Positions 35,186 through 43,614 of a stretch of 64,000 nucleotides of DNA are shown here, in pieces. A program made the translations under genes and the position numbers. The notes beneath the pieces are model-generated. The model had not been told where the DNA came from. It was given only the letters and a program-made list of their open reading frames with translations, and made no database searches. Origin of the DNA: Phycisphaerales bacterium (GTDB lineage: Bacteria; Planctomycetota; Phycisphaerae; UBA1845; UTPLA1). Where the stretch lies: assembly GCA_020639075.1 (NCBI GenBank), contig JACKHI010000001.1:5570266-5634265 (forward strand), given 5' to 3'. Positions within the stretch are counted from its first letter, which is position 1; each line of letters starts with the position of its first letter.

Positions 35186-36404
35186 GCGGTTTGCTCGCCA
35201 TTGCGTCGAGTATGCAGTGCGCGAACAGCGCATGTCCGGCCGCGTTGAAATGCAGATCACCCGGCAAGTAAAGCCGCTCTCCGCGATTGACTGCCGCCTT
35301 GAAGTCGGCCGTCGGATCGACGACCTGGATGCCGGCCGCGACACAGCAGTCGGCCAGCATCTTCATCGGTGCGCCAAGATCGAAGTCACTTGATTCATAC
35401 GTTGTGTATGCGATGGACTTTTCGAGTTCCTTCTGATCAATCGCCTGGATGCAGGGAATCAATGCGACGAGCATGTCGGCGCCATCGTCTGACAAGGCGT
35501 CACGAATCGCTCGCAGCTGCTCGCATGTGCGAACGCGGCTGCGCCGGACGACATCAGGCGCAGCGATCAGCGCCGGCCGCAGGTTGTCGTCGAGCATTTC
35601 GAAGCCCGCCAGATCTTCCTTGAGTCCGATTGTGACGGCAAGTCGCGATAGCGATTTGTTGGTGTTGATCGTCTGTTGGAGAAGCAGATAGAGGCGAGAG
35701 TGTGCATGCAGCCATTGCTTGATCGAGCGGGACATTGGGGCCGCCGCCGCGCCGTCGGATTCGACTGAACGGGCTGTTTGCCGAGCCGAGTCCGTCGATG
35801 TCGCGACGATGCCATCTGAACGGATGTCGTTCTGGCAGATGGACACGATCACGAGGTCCGGCTGATAGGCGCGGCCGATGCGTCGATAGAACGCAAGTGA
35901 TTTCGCCAAATCGTAGCCCGGGACGCCCAGGTTGATCACGTCCGCATCGGGCAGAGTTGCGCCGATCACCTCCGGAAAGGCCTCGCCCGTAGAGACGCCG
36001 TGGCCCCATGCGAATGAATCGCCCAGCACCATGATTCGACGGCGGCCGATTTCTCGTTCGACGGATTGCTCGGGACCTCGAATGCCGGCGGAATTCGTCG
36101 CGAAGATCGCGCCATACGGCGGATACTCGACTGTCACATTCGCCCGCGGGACGTACCCCAATTCCGCGTCACGTTGCAGCGCCTTCTCGAAGTCGAATGA
36201 ATGAATGACGCGATCGCCGGCGGGGGGCGTCCAGACAAGTCTCAGGATGCCTTCGACGAGTCCAAGCCCGACGATCGAGGCCCCGATCATCACGCATGCG
36301 GCGAATATCGCCCGGCGCGAACGCGTCCGACTGGCCCGCTTCGGTTTGTGACTTTCTTTGGCCAAATGTTCGACTACCGATGAGACGGTTACGTTGGCGC
36401 GCAA
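35118..36404 (-). CDS. Membrane-anchored SGNH/GDSL hydrolase
   Basis: A 428-residue protein. One hydrophobic helix (about 32-52) anchors it, with the catalytic domain outside. The nucleophile motif VLGDSFAWGHGV places Ser130; NLGVPGYD supplies the block II glycine, and SICQNDIRSD the block III asparagine. DLHFNAAGH near residue 385 supplies the Asp-His of the triad. All four SGNH blocks are present. Such enzymes often act as O-acetyl esterases or transferases on exopolysaccharide, which fits its place downstream of the polysaccharide operon (inference). The TTG start is uncertain. The C-terminal 20 residues overlap the M48 gene. Confidence 0.83.
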   Translation of the reverse strand: MRANVTVSSVVEHLAKESHKPKRASRTRSRRAIFAACVMIGASIVGLGLVEGILRLVWTPPAGDRVIHSFDFEKALQRDAELGYVPRANVTVEYPPYGAIFATNSAGIRGPEQSVEREIGRRRIMVLGDSFAWGHGVSTGEAFPEVIGATLPDADVINLGVPGYDLAKSLAFYRRIGRAYQPDLVIVSICQNDIRSDGIVATSTDSARQTARSVESDGAAAAPMSRSIKQWLHAHSRLYLLLQQTINTNKSLSRLAVTIGLKEDLAGFEMLDDNLRPALIAAPDVVRRSRVRTCEQLRAIRDALSDDGADMLVALIPCIQAIDQKELEKSIAYTTYESSDFDLGAPMKMLADCCVAAGIQVVDPTADFKAAVNRGERLYLPGDLHFNAAGHALFAHCILDAMASKPLTSDRTVSSADRSKATPPRSSR

Positions 36405-36479
36405 CGATAGCGCGTCCGATTGAATATCGGCTCGCGCGGACGCCCATGATGATCGCGTATTCGTGTGCGATTGGACGGA

Positions 36480-36980
36480 TTATCCGGCCACGTCGATCTG
36501 GCCGCCGACGCTGCCGCCGGCATCGATGCTCGTCGTCTGTTGATAGCTCACGGATTGGCTCGAAATGGACGCCGTCGAAGTGACGGACTGCGAGTATTCG
36601 AGCGATTGCGAGTCGAACTGCAGAAACTGCGTGCTCTGCGACTGCTTCTGCAGTGCGGCCATCAGTGCAAGCCCGACGAGCGCCATGAACGGGTTGGACT
36701 TGTTCTTCTCGTCGTCGTCCGAAATCAACGCCGACAGCAGCATCATCATGCCAAATTGGCCGGCCGCCTGCGGCTGGGTGCGCTGGCTGGCGATCGAGAT
36801 GGACGTTTGCGACTGGCTGACGCGAGAGTTCTGGACAATCTGGTTTGTCGTGTTTCCCGTCGTCGCTTCGGGGATCGTCCCGTCTCCGCGCAGCGGCTGT
36901 GACGTCGACAAGGATGTCGCCTGCGTGCTCGGCAGGCCGCAACCGCCGACGGGTGAAATGCCGGATGAAATGTCGCCCAT
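36480..36980 (-). CDS. Ser/Gln/Thr-rich protein of unknown function
   Basis: A 166-residue protein not matching any family I know. The first 70 residues and last 50 are rich in Ser, Gln and Thr (SRVSQSQTSISIASQ; SQSLEYSQSVTSTASISSQS); the middle is hydrophobic (FGMMMLLSALI; NPFMALVGLALMAALQKQ) around an acidic DDDEKNKS loop. It has no signal peptide. The composition suggests a disordered or amyloid-like, possibly O-glycosylated, surface or matrix component. A strong ribosome binding site (GGAGGGA, seven bases before the ATG) supports it being real. It sits between the ligase and SGNH genes, on the same strand as the polysaccharide operon. Confidence 0.7.
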   Translation of the reverse strand: MGDISSGISPVGGCGLPSTQATSLSTSQPLRGDGTIPEATTGNTTNQIVQNSRVSQSQTSISIASQRTQPQAAGQFGMMMLLSALISDDDEKNKSNPFMALVGLALMAALQKQSQSTQFLQFDSQSLEYSQSVTSTASISSQSVSYQQTTSIDAGGSVGGQIDVAG

Positions 36981-37221
36981 GTCGCGTCCCTCCAGAAGCG
37001 CTGTGTGTACGCACAGAGGGGCAAATCACGATCCGTACGACGCGACATACTGCAGAGGCGGTCGACGCGGGCGATAATGAACCGCGTGTTGGTATTGCGC
37101 CGCGAATTCGGACAGGCGGCGGACCTGCGTAGACGCCCGCAGGCCGCCGATTCGGTTTGTTCGGCGGTGTTGATCTTAGGCAACATCGATGTTGCTCGCA
37201 GTCAACGTATGATGTCGAGAA

Positions 37222-38691
37222 TCAACGTCCCGTGTGCATGGATCGAGCCAGCGCGCCGAGTGTGACGGGCGGATCGAAGCGTACGCCGACATGTGCCGGT
37301 TTGGGAGGCGACGCGATCGGCCGTTTGACGGCGGGCGCCGCGGCCTTTGCCGGCGTGGCCTCGGCTTCCGTCTGTTCCGCCTCGGCAAACAGGTTGTGCG
37401 TCTTCAATTCGCGCCGCGTGACGACATGGAGCGCGACCGTGAGCCCAAGAACGGTGAACATCAGCTCCAGGTATTCTTCGTTATGAAACGCGCCGTGAAC
37501 GCAGAAGGCCATCAGGCTCAGCATCAGCGCGCGGGCGACGTAGTACGGCCAGGCCATGTCGGGCGGAAGACGGCGGGCCTTGCGCATGAATCGCCAAAGG
37601 CTCGCCATTGACCCGAAAATGAGCGTGAGCCAGATCGGATGTCCCATTAACCCCAGCTCGCTCATGTTCGACAGATAGATGTTGTGTGCGGCCTTCTTGC
37701 CGCCGAAGACGGCGTCCTTGGCCTCTTCGAAGTTGCCGAAGCCGACGCCGATGATCGGATTCTGCTCGACGAGGGTCCGAGCGATCGTCCACGTGAAGAA
37801 TCGAGAGCTGGCTGACTTGTCCTCGCGATAGCCCATGATGGACTCGACACGGTCGACGATTTCGGGACCGACCATGATTGAGACTGCCGCCACGACAAGA
37901 CTCGTTGTCACGAGGGCGCGAAACCGATAGCGACTGCCCCATGCCATCATGAGCACAACCACGCCGAAGGCCGCGAAGCCGGCACGCGATCTGGAGCCGA
38001 TGATGCCGATGCAGATCAACGCCGTGCAGGCGAGGATCACGGGGCGCCATCGGGTATTCCGAATGAGCTGCGCCGTGTAGAACACCAGCGGCAGCGACAT
38101 CACGCTCATAAGTGCGAAAAGGTTATTGTCGTATGTTTTTCCGTACACCTGGTGTGGACCGATCAGCAGCACCTTGACGCCGCCCTTGATCGCCCAAAAC
38201 GCTGCCGAGAATCCGACGACGATAAACAGCGTCTTCAGTCGCGGATAGTCCGTGACCAGGCCTGTCAGTAGCGCCGTGACGAGGAAGATCTTGCAGAGAC
38301 TCTTGAACTGGTACGACGATGTGATCGGCGGATAGTCGACGAGCTGTCGTGTGATCGCGATGTAGACGACGAGCGCCGCGAAAATCGCGAGGATCCAGTG
38401 CGGCGCCAGAATCGGGCTTCTGTCGATTCTCGTAATGAGTCGCTTCAGTGTGCCTGTTTGGCTGTCGCGCTCGGCAACCAGATTTCGCCTCTGCGCCCCG
38501 AATGCGATCGTACCGACGACCAGCGGGATGCCGACGATCAACGCGTCCTGGAAATCGCCGCGCCAACAGAGGATTTTGGGCTGCAAGATCGAAACGACGT
38601 AGTACAGACACAGCCCGAAGAACGGGCGATAGAAAACGATCGGCAGCGCCATGAACAGAATCGACGCATATAGGATGAAGCGCATTGACAT
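37222..38691 (-). CDS. O-antigen ligase/polymerase-like protein of the exosortase-associated type
   Basis: A polytopic protein of about 489 residues. Its N-terminus (MSMRFILYASILFMALPIV, then FYRPFFGLCLYYVVSILQPK) closely resembles the exosortase-A-system O-glycosylation ligase family, which opens with a short basic segment, a helix, RPF.G.L.W......P. The central periplasmic loop includes GFAAFGVVVLMMAWG and VEQNPIIGVGFGNFEEAKD, typical of the Wzy/WaaL family (P..G.G...). About eleven helices are seen. It should polymerise repeat units or ligate glycan to an acceptor at the periplasmic face. Start chosen at ATG 38691 (or 38685); the frame runs further upstream without a credible signal. Confidence 0.85.
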   Translation of the reverse strand: MSMRFILYASILFMALPIVFYRPFFGLCLYYVVSILQPKILCWRGDFQDALIVGIPLVVGTIAFGAQRRNLVAERDSQTGTLKRLITRIDRSPILAPHWILAIFAALVVYIAITRQLVDYPPITSSYQFKSLCKIFLVTALLTGLVTDYPRLKTLFIVVGFSAAFWAIKGGVKVLLIGPHQVYGKTYDNNLFALMSVMSLPLVFYTAQLIRNTRWRPVILACTALICIGIIGSRSRAGFAAFGVVVLMMAWGSRYRFRALVTTSLVVAAVSIMVGPEIVDRVESIMGYREDKSASSRFFTWTIARTLVEQNPIIGVGFGNFEEAKDAVFGGKKAAHNIYLSNMSELGLMGHPIWLTLIFGSMASLWRFMRKARRLPPDMAWPYYVARALMLSLMAFCVHGAFHNEEYLELMFTVLGLTVALHVVTRRELKTHNLFAEAEQTEAEATPAKAAAPAVKRPIASPPKPAHVGVRFDPPVTLGALARSMHTGR

Positions 38692-38809
38692 CCTCGCGGT
38701 GTCCTCTTCGAGCCGTCTCAAACCAGTGCCACAGGCCTGACAGGCCATGTGCGTCCACGGGAGATCACGCAGTCGTCGCCGTCGCTGCGCGGACTGCGCC
38801 ATTTGGCGA

Positions 38810-40207
38810 TCAAGCCCGTATCGATTCAGGCGCGTTGTTGACGAGCGGTTCGACGTCTGCGCTCCCGCGCGCAGGATCCGTTGAAACCGGATTCGCCTGT
38901 CCTTTAGATCGGCAAATCCTTCTGGTTATTAGACTTTCGAATTTATCGGCGGAATCCGACCAGCCGAAGGCTGTGATTGCGTGTTGTCGCGCACTTGCCG
39001 CAAGTCTTGCGCATTCGGCCGTATTGTGCGCCAGCAAATCGAATGCAGCAGCGAATGACCTCGCTGCGTTGTCGGCGACAAGACGACCGCAGCGGCCGTG
39101 GTCGAGGATTTCAGCACTGGCGTTTCGAATCCGCCGTTCGTCGGCCTGCAACGCGATCGAGGGCAGTCCGCAGGCCATTGCCTCGATCAGCGACAGACCA
39201 AGCGATTCGGACACAGACGGGAAAGCAAAGGCGTCTGCGGCGTGCAGGAGGGGCCGCACGTCAGGTAGATCGCGCAGGAATTGCACGCGACGCGCCGTCG
39301 TTGCCGCGGCGGTCGTCTGATGGCAATCGGCGTCGAGGCAATGAGTAATTTTCTCCAGCCGCGGTCGTTCGGCGCCGTCTCCGGCCAGGAGCAGGCGGAT
39401 TCGTCGATCCCCGCACTCGGGAATAGAACGGATCAGCGTCTCGAGGTTTTTCTCCGGCGACATTCGGCCGGTCCACGCAATCGCGAAATCGGCGTCGGCG
39501 ATCGCGAATCGCAGGCGGGCGGCTTGTCGTTCGTCACGTGTCGGGGGGCGGAACACTTCGGTGTCGACGGCGCCCCGAAGGGCATGGCACTTGTCGGGCG
39601 AAATTCCATGGGCATCAACGACGCGATTCCGAGTGGATTCGCTGTCGAAGATGCAGGCATCGGCCCGCTCAAAAGCGTGACGTTCATTACGGCGTTTCAG
39701 CGAGCGATCGAGCGCGAATGTGGGGACAGAGAGGATGTTGCGGATGGCGAAGGTGTGCTGTCGCGCACGAGCCGCGTCGGCGTTGTCGTGCAGCAACGTC
39801 GTGCCGCCGCAGACAAAGAAGATCGGCGTCGAGTGTTGCGGGTTTCCAGATTCGGCGATTGATCCCGCCGACGTTCTTGTGCGGGATCCATGTAGTGCGA
39901 TGACGGCTTCCGGTTGACATGTGATGATTGCATCGCAATCGAGAGCGATTTGGGAAACAGCATCGCGTGCGGCGCGGAGTCGTTCCCTCGCCTGCAGCGA
40001 CCAGTGCACGGGATGCCGCCTTACGACGTCCAGGAGTTGAATCGGGAACCCGTCGATGATGCCGTTGACGCAGTCCGTCTTGTCACGCGCGACGGCGAAT
40101 TCGATTTCGTGCCCGCGCCGGCGCAATTGTCTCGCGAAATTCAAGGCGCGTATGGACAGTCCGCAGGAGACGCTCCGAAACGTCGGCATGTGCCACAGCA
40201 GCTTCAC
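38810..40207 (-). CDS. GT4-type glycosyltransferase
   Basis: A 465-residue GT-B glycosyltransferase. The N-terminal domain has the acceptor loop SVSCGLSIRALNFARQLRRR; the C-terminal domain has IAWTGRMSPEKNLETLI, LLLAGDGAERPRLE and the nucleotide-sugar motif AFPSVSESLGLSLIEAMACG, the E(x7)E of family GT4. The ATG overlaps the stop of the upstream glycosyltransferase by four bases. It should transfer a sugar from an activated donor during repeat-unit assembly; the sugar cannot be told from sequence. The C-terminal 30 residues are low complexity. Confidence 0.87.
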   Translation of the reverse strand: MKLLWHMPTFRSVSCGLSIRALNFARQLRRRGHEIEFAVARDKTDCVNGIIDGFPIQLLDVVRRHPVHWSLQARERLRAARDAVSQIALDCDAIITCQPEAVIALHGSRTRTSAGSIAESGNPQHSTPIFFVCGGTTLLHDNADAARARQHTFAIRNILSVPTFALDRSLKRRNERHAFERADACIFDSESTRNRVVDAHGISPDKCHALRGAVDTEVFRPPTRDERQAARLRFAIADADFAIAWTGRMSPEKNLETLIRSIPECGDRRIRLLLAGDGAERPRLEKITHCLDADCHQTTAAATTARRVQFLRDLPDVRPLLHAADAFAFPSVSESLGLSLIEAMACGLPSIALQADERRIRNASAEILDHGRCGRLVADNAARSFAAAFDLLAHNTAECARLAASARQHAITAFGWSDSADKFESLITRRICRSKGQANPVSTDPARGSADVEPLVNNAPESIRA

Positions 40208-41559
40208 TTGACGACGGTCCTGGTTGTTGCACGCGATGAACGACGCTGTCGAATGATAGAATCGATTAACGCGGCATATCGCTCTGCCAGCTGATCACGG
40301 CGGAAAGTCGCCACGACGTTCTCGTCGAAGCCGCGCGGCTCGAAACCCGATCGCCACGCGTCGTACGCCGTTTCGATGCGATCCGCAAGTTCGTCGGCGT
40401 TGTCGTGATACGCGATCCCGTCGCAGCCAGCCGACTGCAGAATCGAATCGACGCTCGAGCCGCGATGTGCGAGGGCGACGATCACTCGACCGAATGCGAG
40501 GTATTCGAAGAGTTTCGCCGGTATGCAGTTGCGACCCGCCGGAACCGTCGGCGTCATCAGGAAGAGCGCGTTCGCGCGGACCATTTCCGTGAGTGCATCG
40601 GCGTGCCGACTGTATCCCGCGCGCTGAACGAATTCTGAATCCGCGTCGATGAAGTGCTCAGCCTGTTGACGGGATACGCTGCCGACGAGTCGCAGCCGGA
40701 TTCGTGCATCCGGGCGGCGGGCTCGAATAACACGGCAGGCATTGAGCAGGGGGCCGACCGACTGCGAGTGATAGAACGCGCCGACATGTGATATGACAAA
40801 TGCGTCCATGCGCGGCACGCTCATTGCGGCAGGTCGATCCGATTCGTCAAAGCCGTTCGTGATGCACATGGTGCGCGATGCGGCGCCGGCGTACTTATCG
40901 GTGAGCAGCGCGGCGTAGTCCGGGCACGTTGTAACAATCGAATCCGCACGGTCGAAGATATCTCGCTCCAGGGTATTCCAGAATTGATCGGCCGCGGCAT
41001 TGCGCGGTGCGTATGCGAAGTTGTCCACGATTGGATCGCGCAGGTCGGCGATCCAGGGCAGTTTCAGCGTTCGCTGCAATTCGATCCCGACGCGCTGACA
41101 GCTGTGAGGCGGCGACGTCGTGATGACAGCGTCAAAGCCGTGAATGCCGTGAAGGCGCCGTGCCGCGCGGATTGCGCTGCCGATCCACCATTGTTCGGGT
41201 TCCGGCATGGCCCAACGATCCGCAGTCGACTGCAATCGCCAATACACGCGCTGTTCCACGGCCGAAGCGGCGCGTGTGAGCGGGCCGCGATTCCATCTCG
41301 GTACGAGTCGGTTTGCGAGCCCGCCGGGATCGAATCCGCAAACGCGATGGACTCGAATGCGAGGCTCTGTCTCGATTTCGGACATCAATGTGTCGTCGAG
41401 CAGTGGGTAGTGCGAGTGTCCACAGGTCAGGACGTGGACTTTCGCACTGGAATTTGGCAGGTATTTGGCCAGCTTCAGGGCGCGCTGAACGCCGCTGCCC
41501 GCGATCGGCGGGAAGTGATAGGCAACCAGCAATACGCGATAGTCAGGCATTCGGGGCAC
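40204..41559 (-). CDS. GT4-type glycosyltransferase
   Basis: A 451-residue GT-B glycosyltransferase. It starts with VLLVAYHFPPIAGSGVQRAL, a typical N-terminal acceptor loop, and has DLRDPIVDN (a WxxDxRDP-type motif also seen in the enzyme at 43611-45095) and, in the C-terminal domain, AGRNCIPAKLFEYLAFGRVI, the donor-binding segment K.FEY.A.G.PI. The tail after residue 435 is basic. 58 bases separate it from the upstream gene and it overlaps the next. It is probably a paralogue of the 43611-45095 enzyme, suggesting successive additions in the same glycan. Confidence 0.87.
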   Translation of the reverse strand: MPRMPDYRVLLVAYHFPPIAGSGVQRALKLAKYLPNSSAKVHVLTCGHSHYPLLDDTLMSEIETEPRIRVHRVCGFDPGGLANRLVPRWNRGPLTRAASAVEQRVYWRLQSTADRWAMPEPEQWWIGSAIRAARRLHGIHGFDAVITTSPPHSCQRVGIELQRTLKLPWIADLRDPIVDNFAYAPRNAAADQFWNTLERDIFDRADSIVTTCPDYAALLTDKYAGAASRTMCITNGFDESDRPAAMSVPRMDAFVISHVGAFYHSQSVGPLLNACRVIRARRPDARIRLRLVGSVSRQQAEHFIDADSEFVQRAGYSRHADALTEMVRANALFLMTPTVPAGRNCIPAKLFEYLAFGRVIVALAHRGSSVDSILQSAGCDGIAYHDNADELADRIETAYDAWRSGFEPRGFDENVVATFRRDQLAERYAALIDSIIRQRRSSRATTRTVVK

Positions 41560-41617
41560 GACTTTGCGGGAGATGGCCGATCATCGCCTGTCGTCGATTC
41601 GCCCCACGAGGGCGACA

Positions 41618-42607
41618 TCAAATCAAGTGCGTTCGCACGAATTCCCGAACGCGCCAAGGCACTTTCGACCGTTGTGTCGGCATGATCAGCGCCGACAGCT
41701 TGCGTCGGATCAGCCAGCGGGCATTCGCACGCTTCGGCCGCAGAGAGGCGAACGCCGGCAGTCCAATCCGTCGGAGCGCCGACAGCGTCTGCTTCATTAC
41801 GTGTTCTATCGACGGTCGCCAGCCGCATTCATCATACAGACAGGGCGTGTTGAAGGGATTCCAGATGGTTTCGTATCGTTGCCGGTTCGTGATCCGCATC
41901 GGCGTCCATGTCGCCTCGGGACCAGGGCCCCACACGTAGTGCGGGCAGTCGCAGAGACTCGCGAGATGGAGTCCTCCTGTCGAGGCGCCGATCGCGAGCC
42001 GGGCGCGGGAGAGGGTGGAAATGGCGGCATTCAGCGGAGGGTTGCAGCGAACGACGTTCAGCCCGCAGGTTTGAAGTCGGTATTCCAGGTTTTCCCACCA
42101 ATCGTCGGGTTGGTTGCGTTCGACGGCGACGTCTCGCCGTCGTGTGACGAGCGCCACATCGATGTCGATGGGCCCCGCTCGATGCATGGATACGATCGAT
42201 TGTTCCGGCGGGCTCGTAGGCCACATGGCTGAGTCCATGGTCGGCATGAGCACTTCTCCGGACGACTCGAATCCTGCGTGGCGACAGGCGCTTCGCGTGA
42301 ACCTCTCAAGCCATGTCGCTAGGAGATTCTGATCGATGCGCGCGCCGCGCTGGTCAATGCGATGATCGTCGCACGCGTCGCCGGGCAGACCCAGTGGCCG
42401 GCACGGGCAAAAGCGTATGCGCTTGGGCATCGCGCGGAACAAATCGCCGTAGAGCGAGCGTCGATCGGGCGATCCGACGATCGTCATTTCGCCGTATGAC
42501 GTCGAGCACGCGATGCGCCGAACGCGTCCCTGCCAGTTCATCAACTCCCAGCCGAACTCGCCTGGATAGGGTGCGACGATGAGATGTGGACGCATTGTCG
42601 CTGTCAT
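41618..42607 (-). CDS. Putative glycosyltransferase-like protein of unknown subfamily
   Basis: A 329-residue soluble protein. The N-terminal sequence LIVAPYPGEFGWELMNWQGR and the later ARLAIGASTGGLHLASLCDC, followed by PHYVWGPGPEATWTPM, recall GT-B enzymes of the GT9/GT61 or fucosyltransferase type, where a Gly/Ser-rich turn followed by a helix binds the donor. No exact family is recognised. Its start overlaps the deacetylase stop (ATGA), so it is an integral member of the polysaccharide operon. It might instead be a polysaccharide pyruvyl-transferase-like enzyme; the evidence does not decide. Confidence 0.6.
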   Translation of the reverse strand: MTATMRPHLIVAPYPGEFGWELMNWQGRVRRIACSTSYGEMTIVGSPDRRSLYGDLFRAMPKRIRFCPCRPLGLPGDACDDHRIDQRGARIDQNLLATWLERFTRSACRHAGFESSGEVLMPTMDSAMWPTSPPEQSIVSMHRAGPIDIDVALVTRRRDVAVERNQPDDWWENLEYRLQTCGLNVVRCNPPLNAAISTLSRARLAIGASTGGLHLASLCDCPHYVWGPGPEATWTPMRITNRQRYETIWNPFNTPCLYDECGWRPSIEHVMKQTLSALRRIGLPAFASLRPKRANARWLIRRKLSALIMPTQRSKVPWRVREFVRTHLI

Positions 42608-43614
42608 GGCTTCAGTACGGGCGGCGCTCCGAGTGTGTTCGCCGGCCAATCCTCGACAAGTTTCTCGAAGTCCGTCTGCGATGGGCAAACGGCCGGCTTA
42701 CGACTCAGCTCAAACGGATCCACGATTCCGATGTTCATGCGACGGCGCATGTCGACCGCGGCCAGATGGCCCGTTGCTTCCGCCATCGAGCGTGTCTTGT
42801 CGTTGTAGTGCGGTTTGAGTCCGAACGGGTACGCCAATGTGATCGGCGCGCGGCCGGTCCATTCGAGAAGCTTGCGCGAGGCAGCGCCGATTTCGACGAG
42901 CTGTTGATGATCTGTGATCGTTGACAGGACGGGATGCGTATCCGTGTGATTGCCGAACTCCACAAACTGCGGATCCGCCTTCGCGATTTCTTCAGGCTCG
43001 ATGTAGGGGCGAAGTTTCGCAGCAAGCGTCCGCGAGTTCGCGCCAATGTGCTTCATCACTTCTTCGAGAATATCCGGTACGTCAACTCGGAAATGCCGTC
43101 GCACGAAGCCCTCGAGATCGTGTTTGTCGTCCGGAATTTCCCAACCCTCCGCTCTGAGGGCGTCCCAGACGCGATCCGACTGATCCTGTGACACGAGCCA
43201 GGACAGCTTGTGCTGCCAGATGAGCCCTGTGTTACCCACAACGCTTGTCACTGGGAAAATGGTCAGGGGCACGCGCCGCCGAAAACAGATCGGAGCCGCG
43301 CACGTGAGTGAATCCGCATAACCGTCGTCCAGAGTAATGACGACAGCCCGGCGCGGCTGTTCACCGTTTCGGAGCATGGCAACGAGTTCTGACAGGGAGA
43401 TAACATGGAAATTGTCCGCCAGGTACTCGACTTCGCGTTCGAATGCGGCCGGCGAGTGACGCAGTCCGAGTCCGTTCGAGAAGACGCTCCGGTCCCTCGA
43501 AATACTATGATAAGTCAGGATCGTGATGCAGCGTTCGTTGTGCTTGCGTCGAAGGGTGCGAACGAGCCGGCCGGTCCACGCGTCAAACTTCGTGTTGGAG
43601 AACAAGGAACTCAT
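42604..43614 (-). CDS. Polysaccharide deacetylase (NodB domain), exosortase-locus type
   Basis: A 336-residue enzyme with the NodB fold. Motif 1 is VITLDDGYADS (first catalytic Asp and metal Asp), motif 2 is FGNHTDTHPVLS with the two metal histidines, and APITLAYPFGLKPHY is the RxPxG/Y-type motif 3 segment. TILTYHSIS near the start is common in this family. It removes N- or O-acetyl groups from glycan; without a signal peptide it probably acts in the cytoplasm or on lipid-linked intermediates. The ATG overlaps the stop of the upstream glycosyltransferase; a longer frame upstream lies inside that gene. A deacetylase is a standard member of exosortase A-associated loci. Confidence 0.88.
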   Translation of the reverse strand: MSSLFSNTKFDAWTGRLVRTLRRKHNERCITILTYHSISRDRSVFSNGLGLRHSPAAFEREVEYLADNFHVISLSELVAMLRNGEQPRRAVVITLDDGYADSLTCAAPICFRRRVPLTIFPVTSVVGNTGLIWQHKLSWLVSQDQSDRVWDALRAEGWEIPDDKHDLEGFVRRHFRVDVPDILEEVMKHIGANSRTLAAKLRPYIEPEEIAKADPQFVEFGNHTDTHPVLSTITDHQQLVEIGAASRKLLEWTGRAPITLAYPFGLKPHYNDKTRSMAEATGHLAAVDMRRRMNIGIVDPFELSRKPAVCPSQTDFEKLVEDWPANTLGAPPVLKP

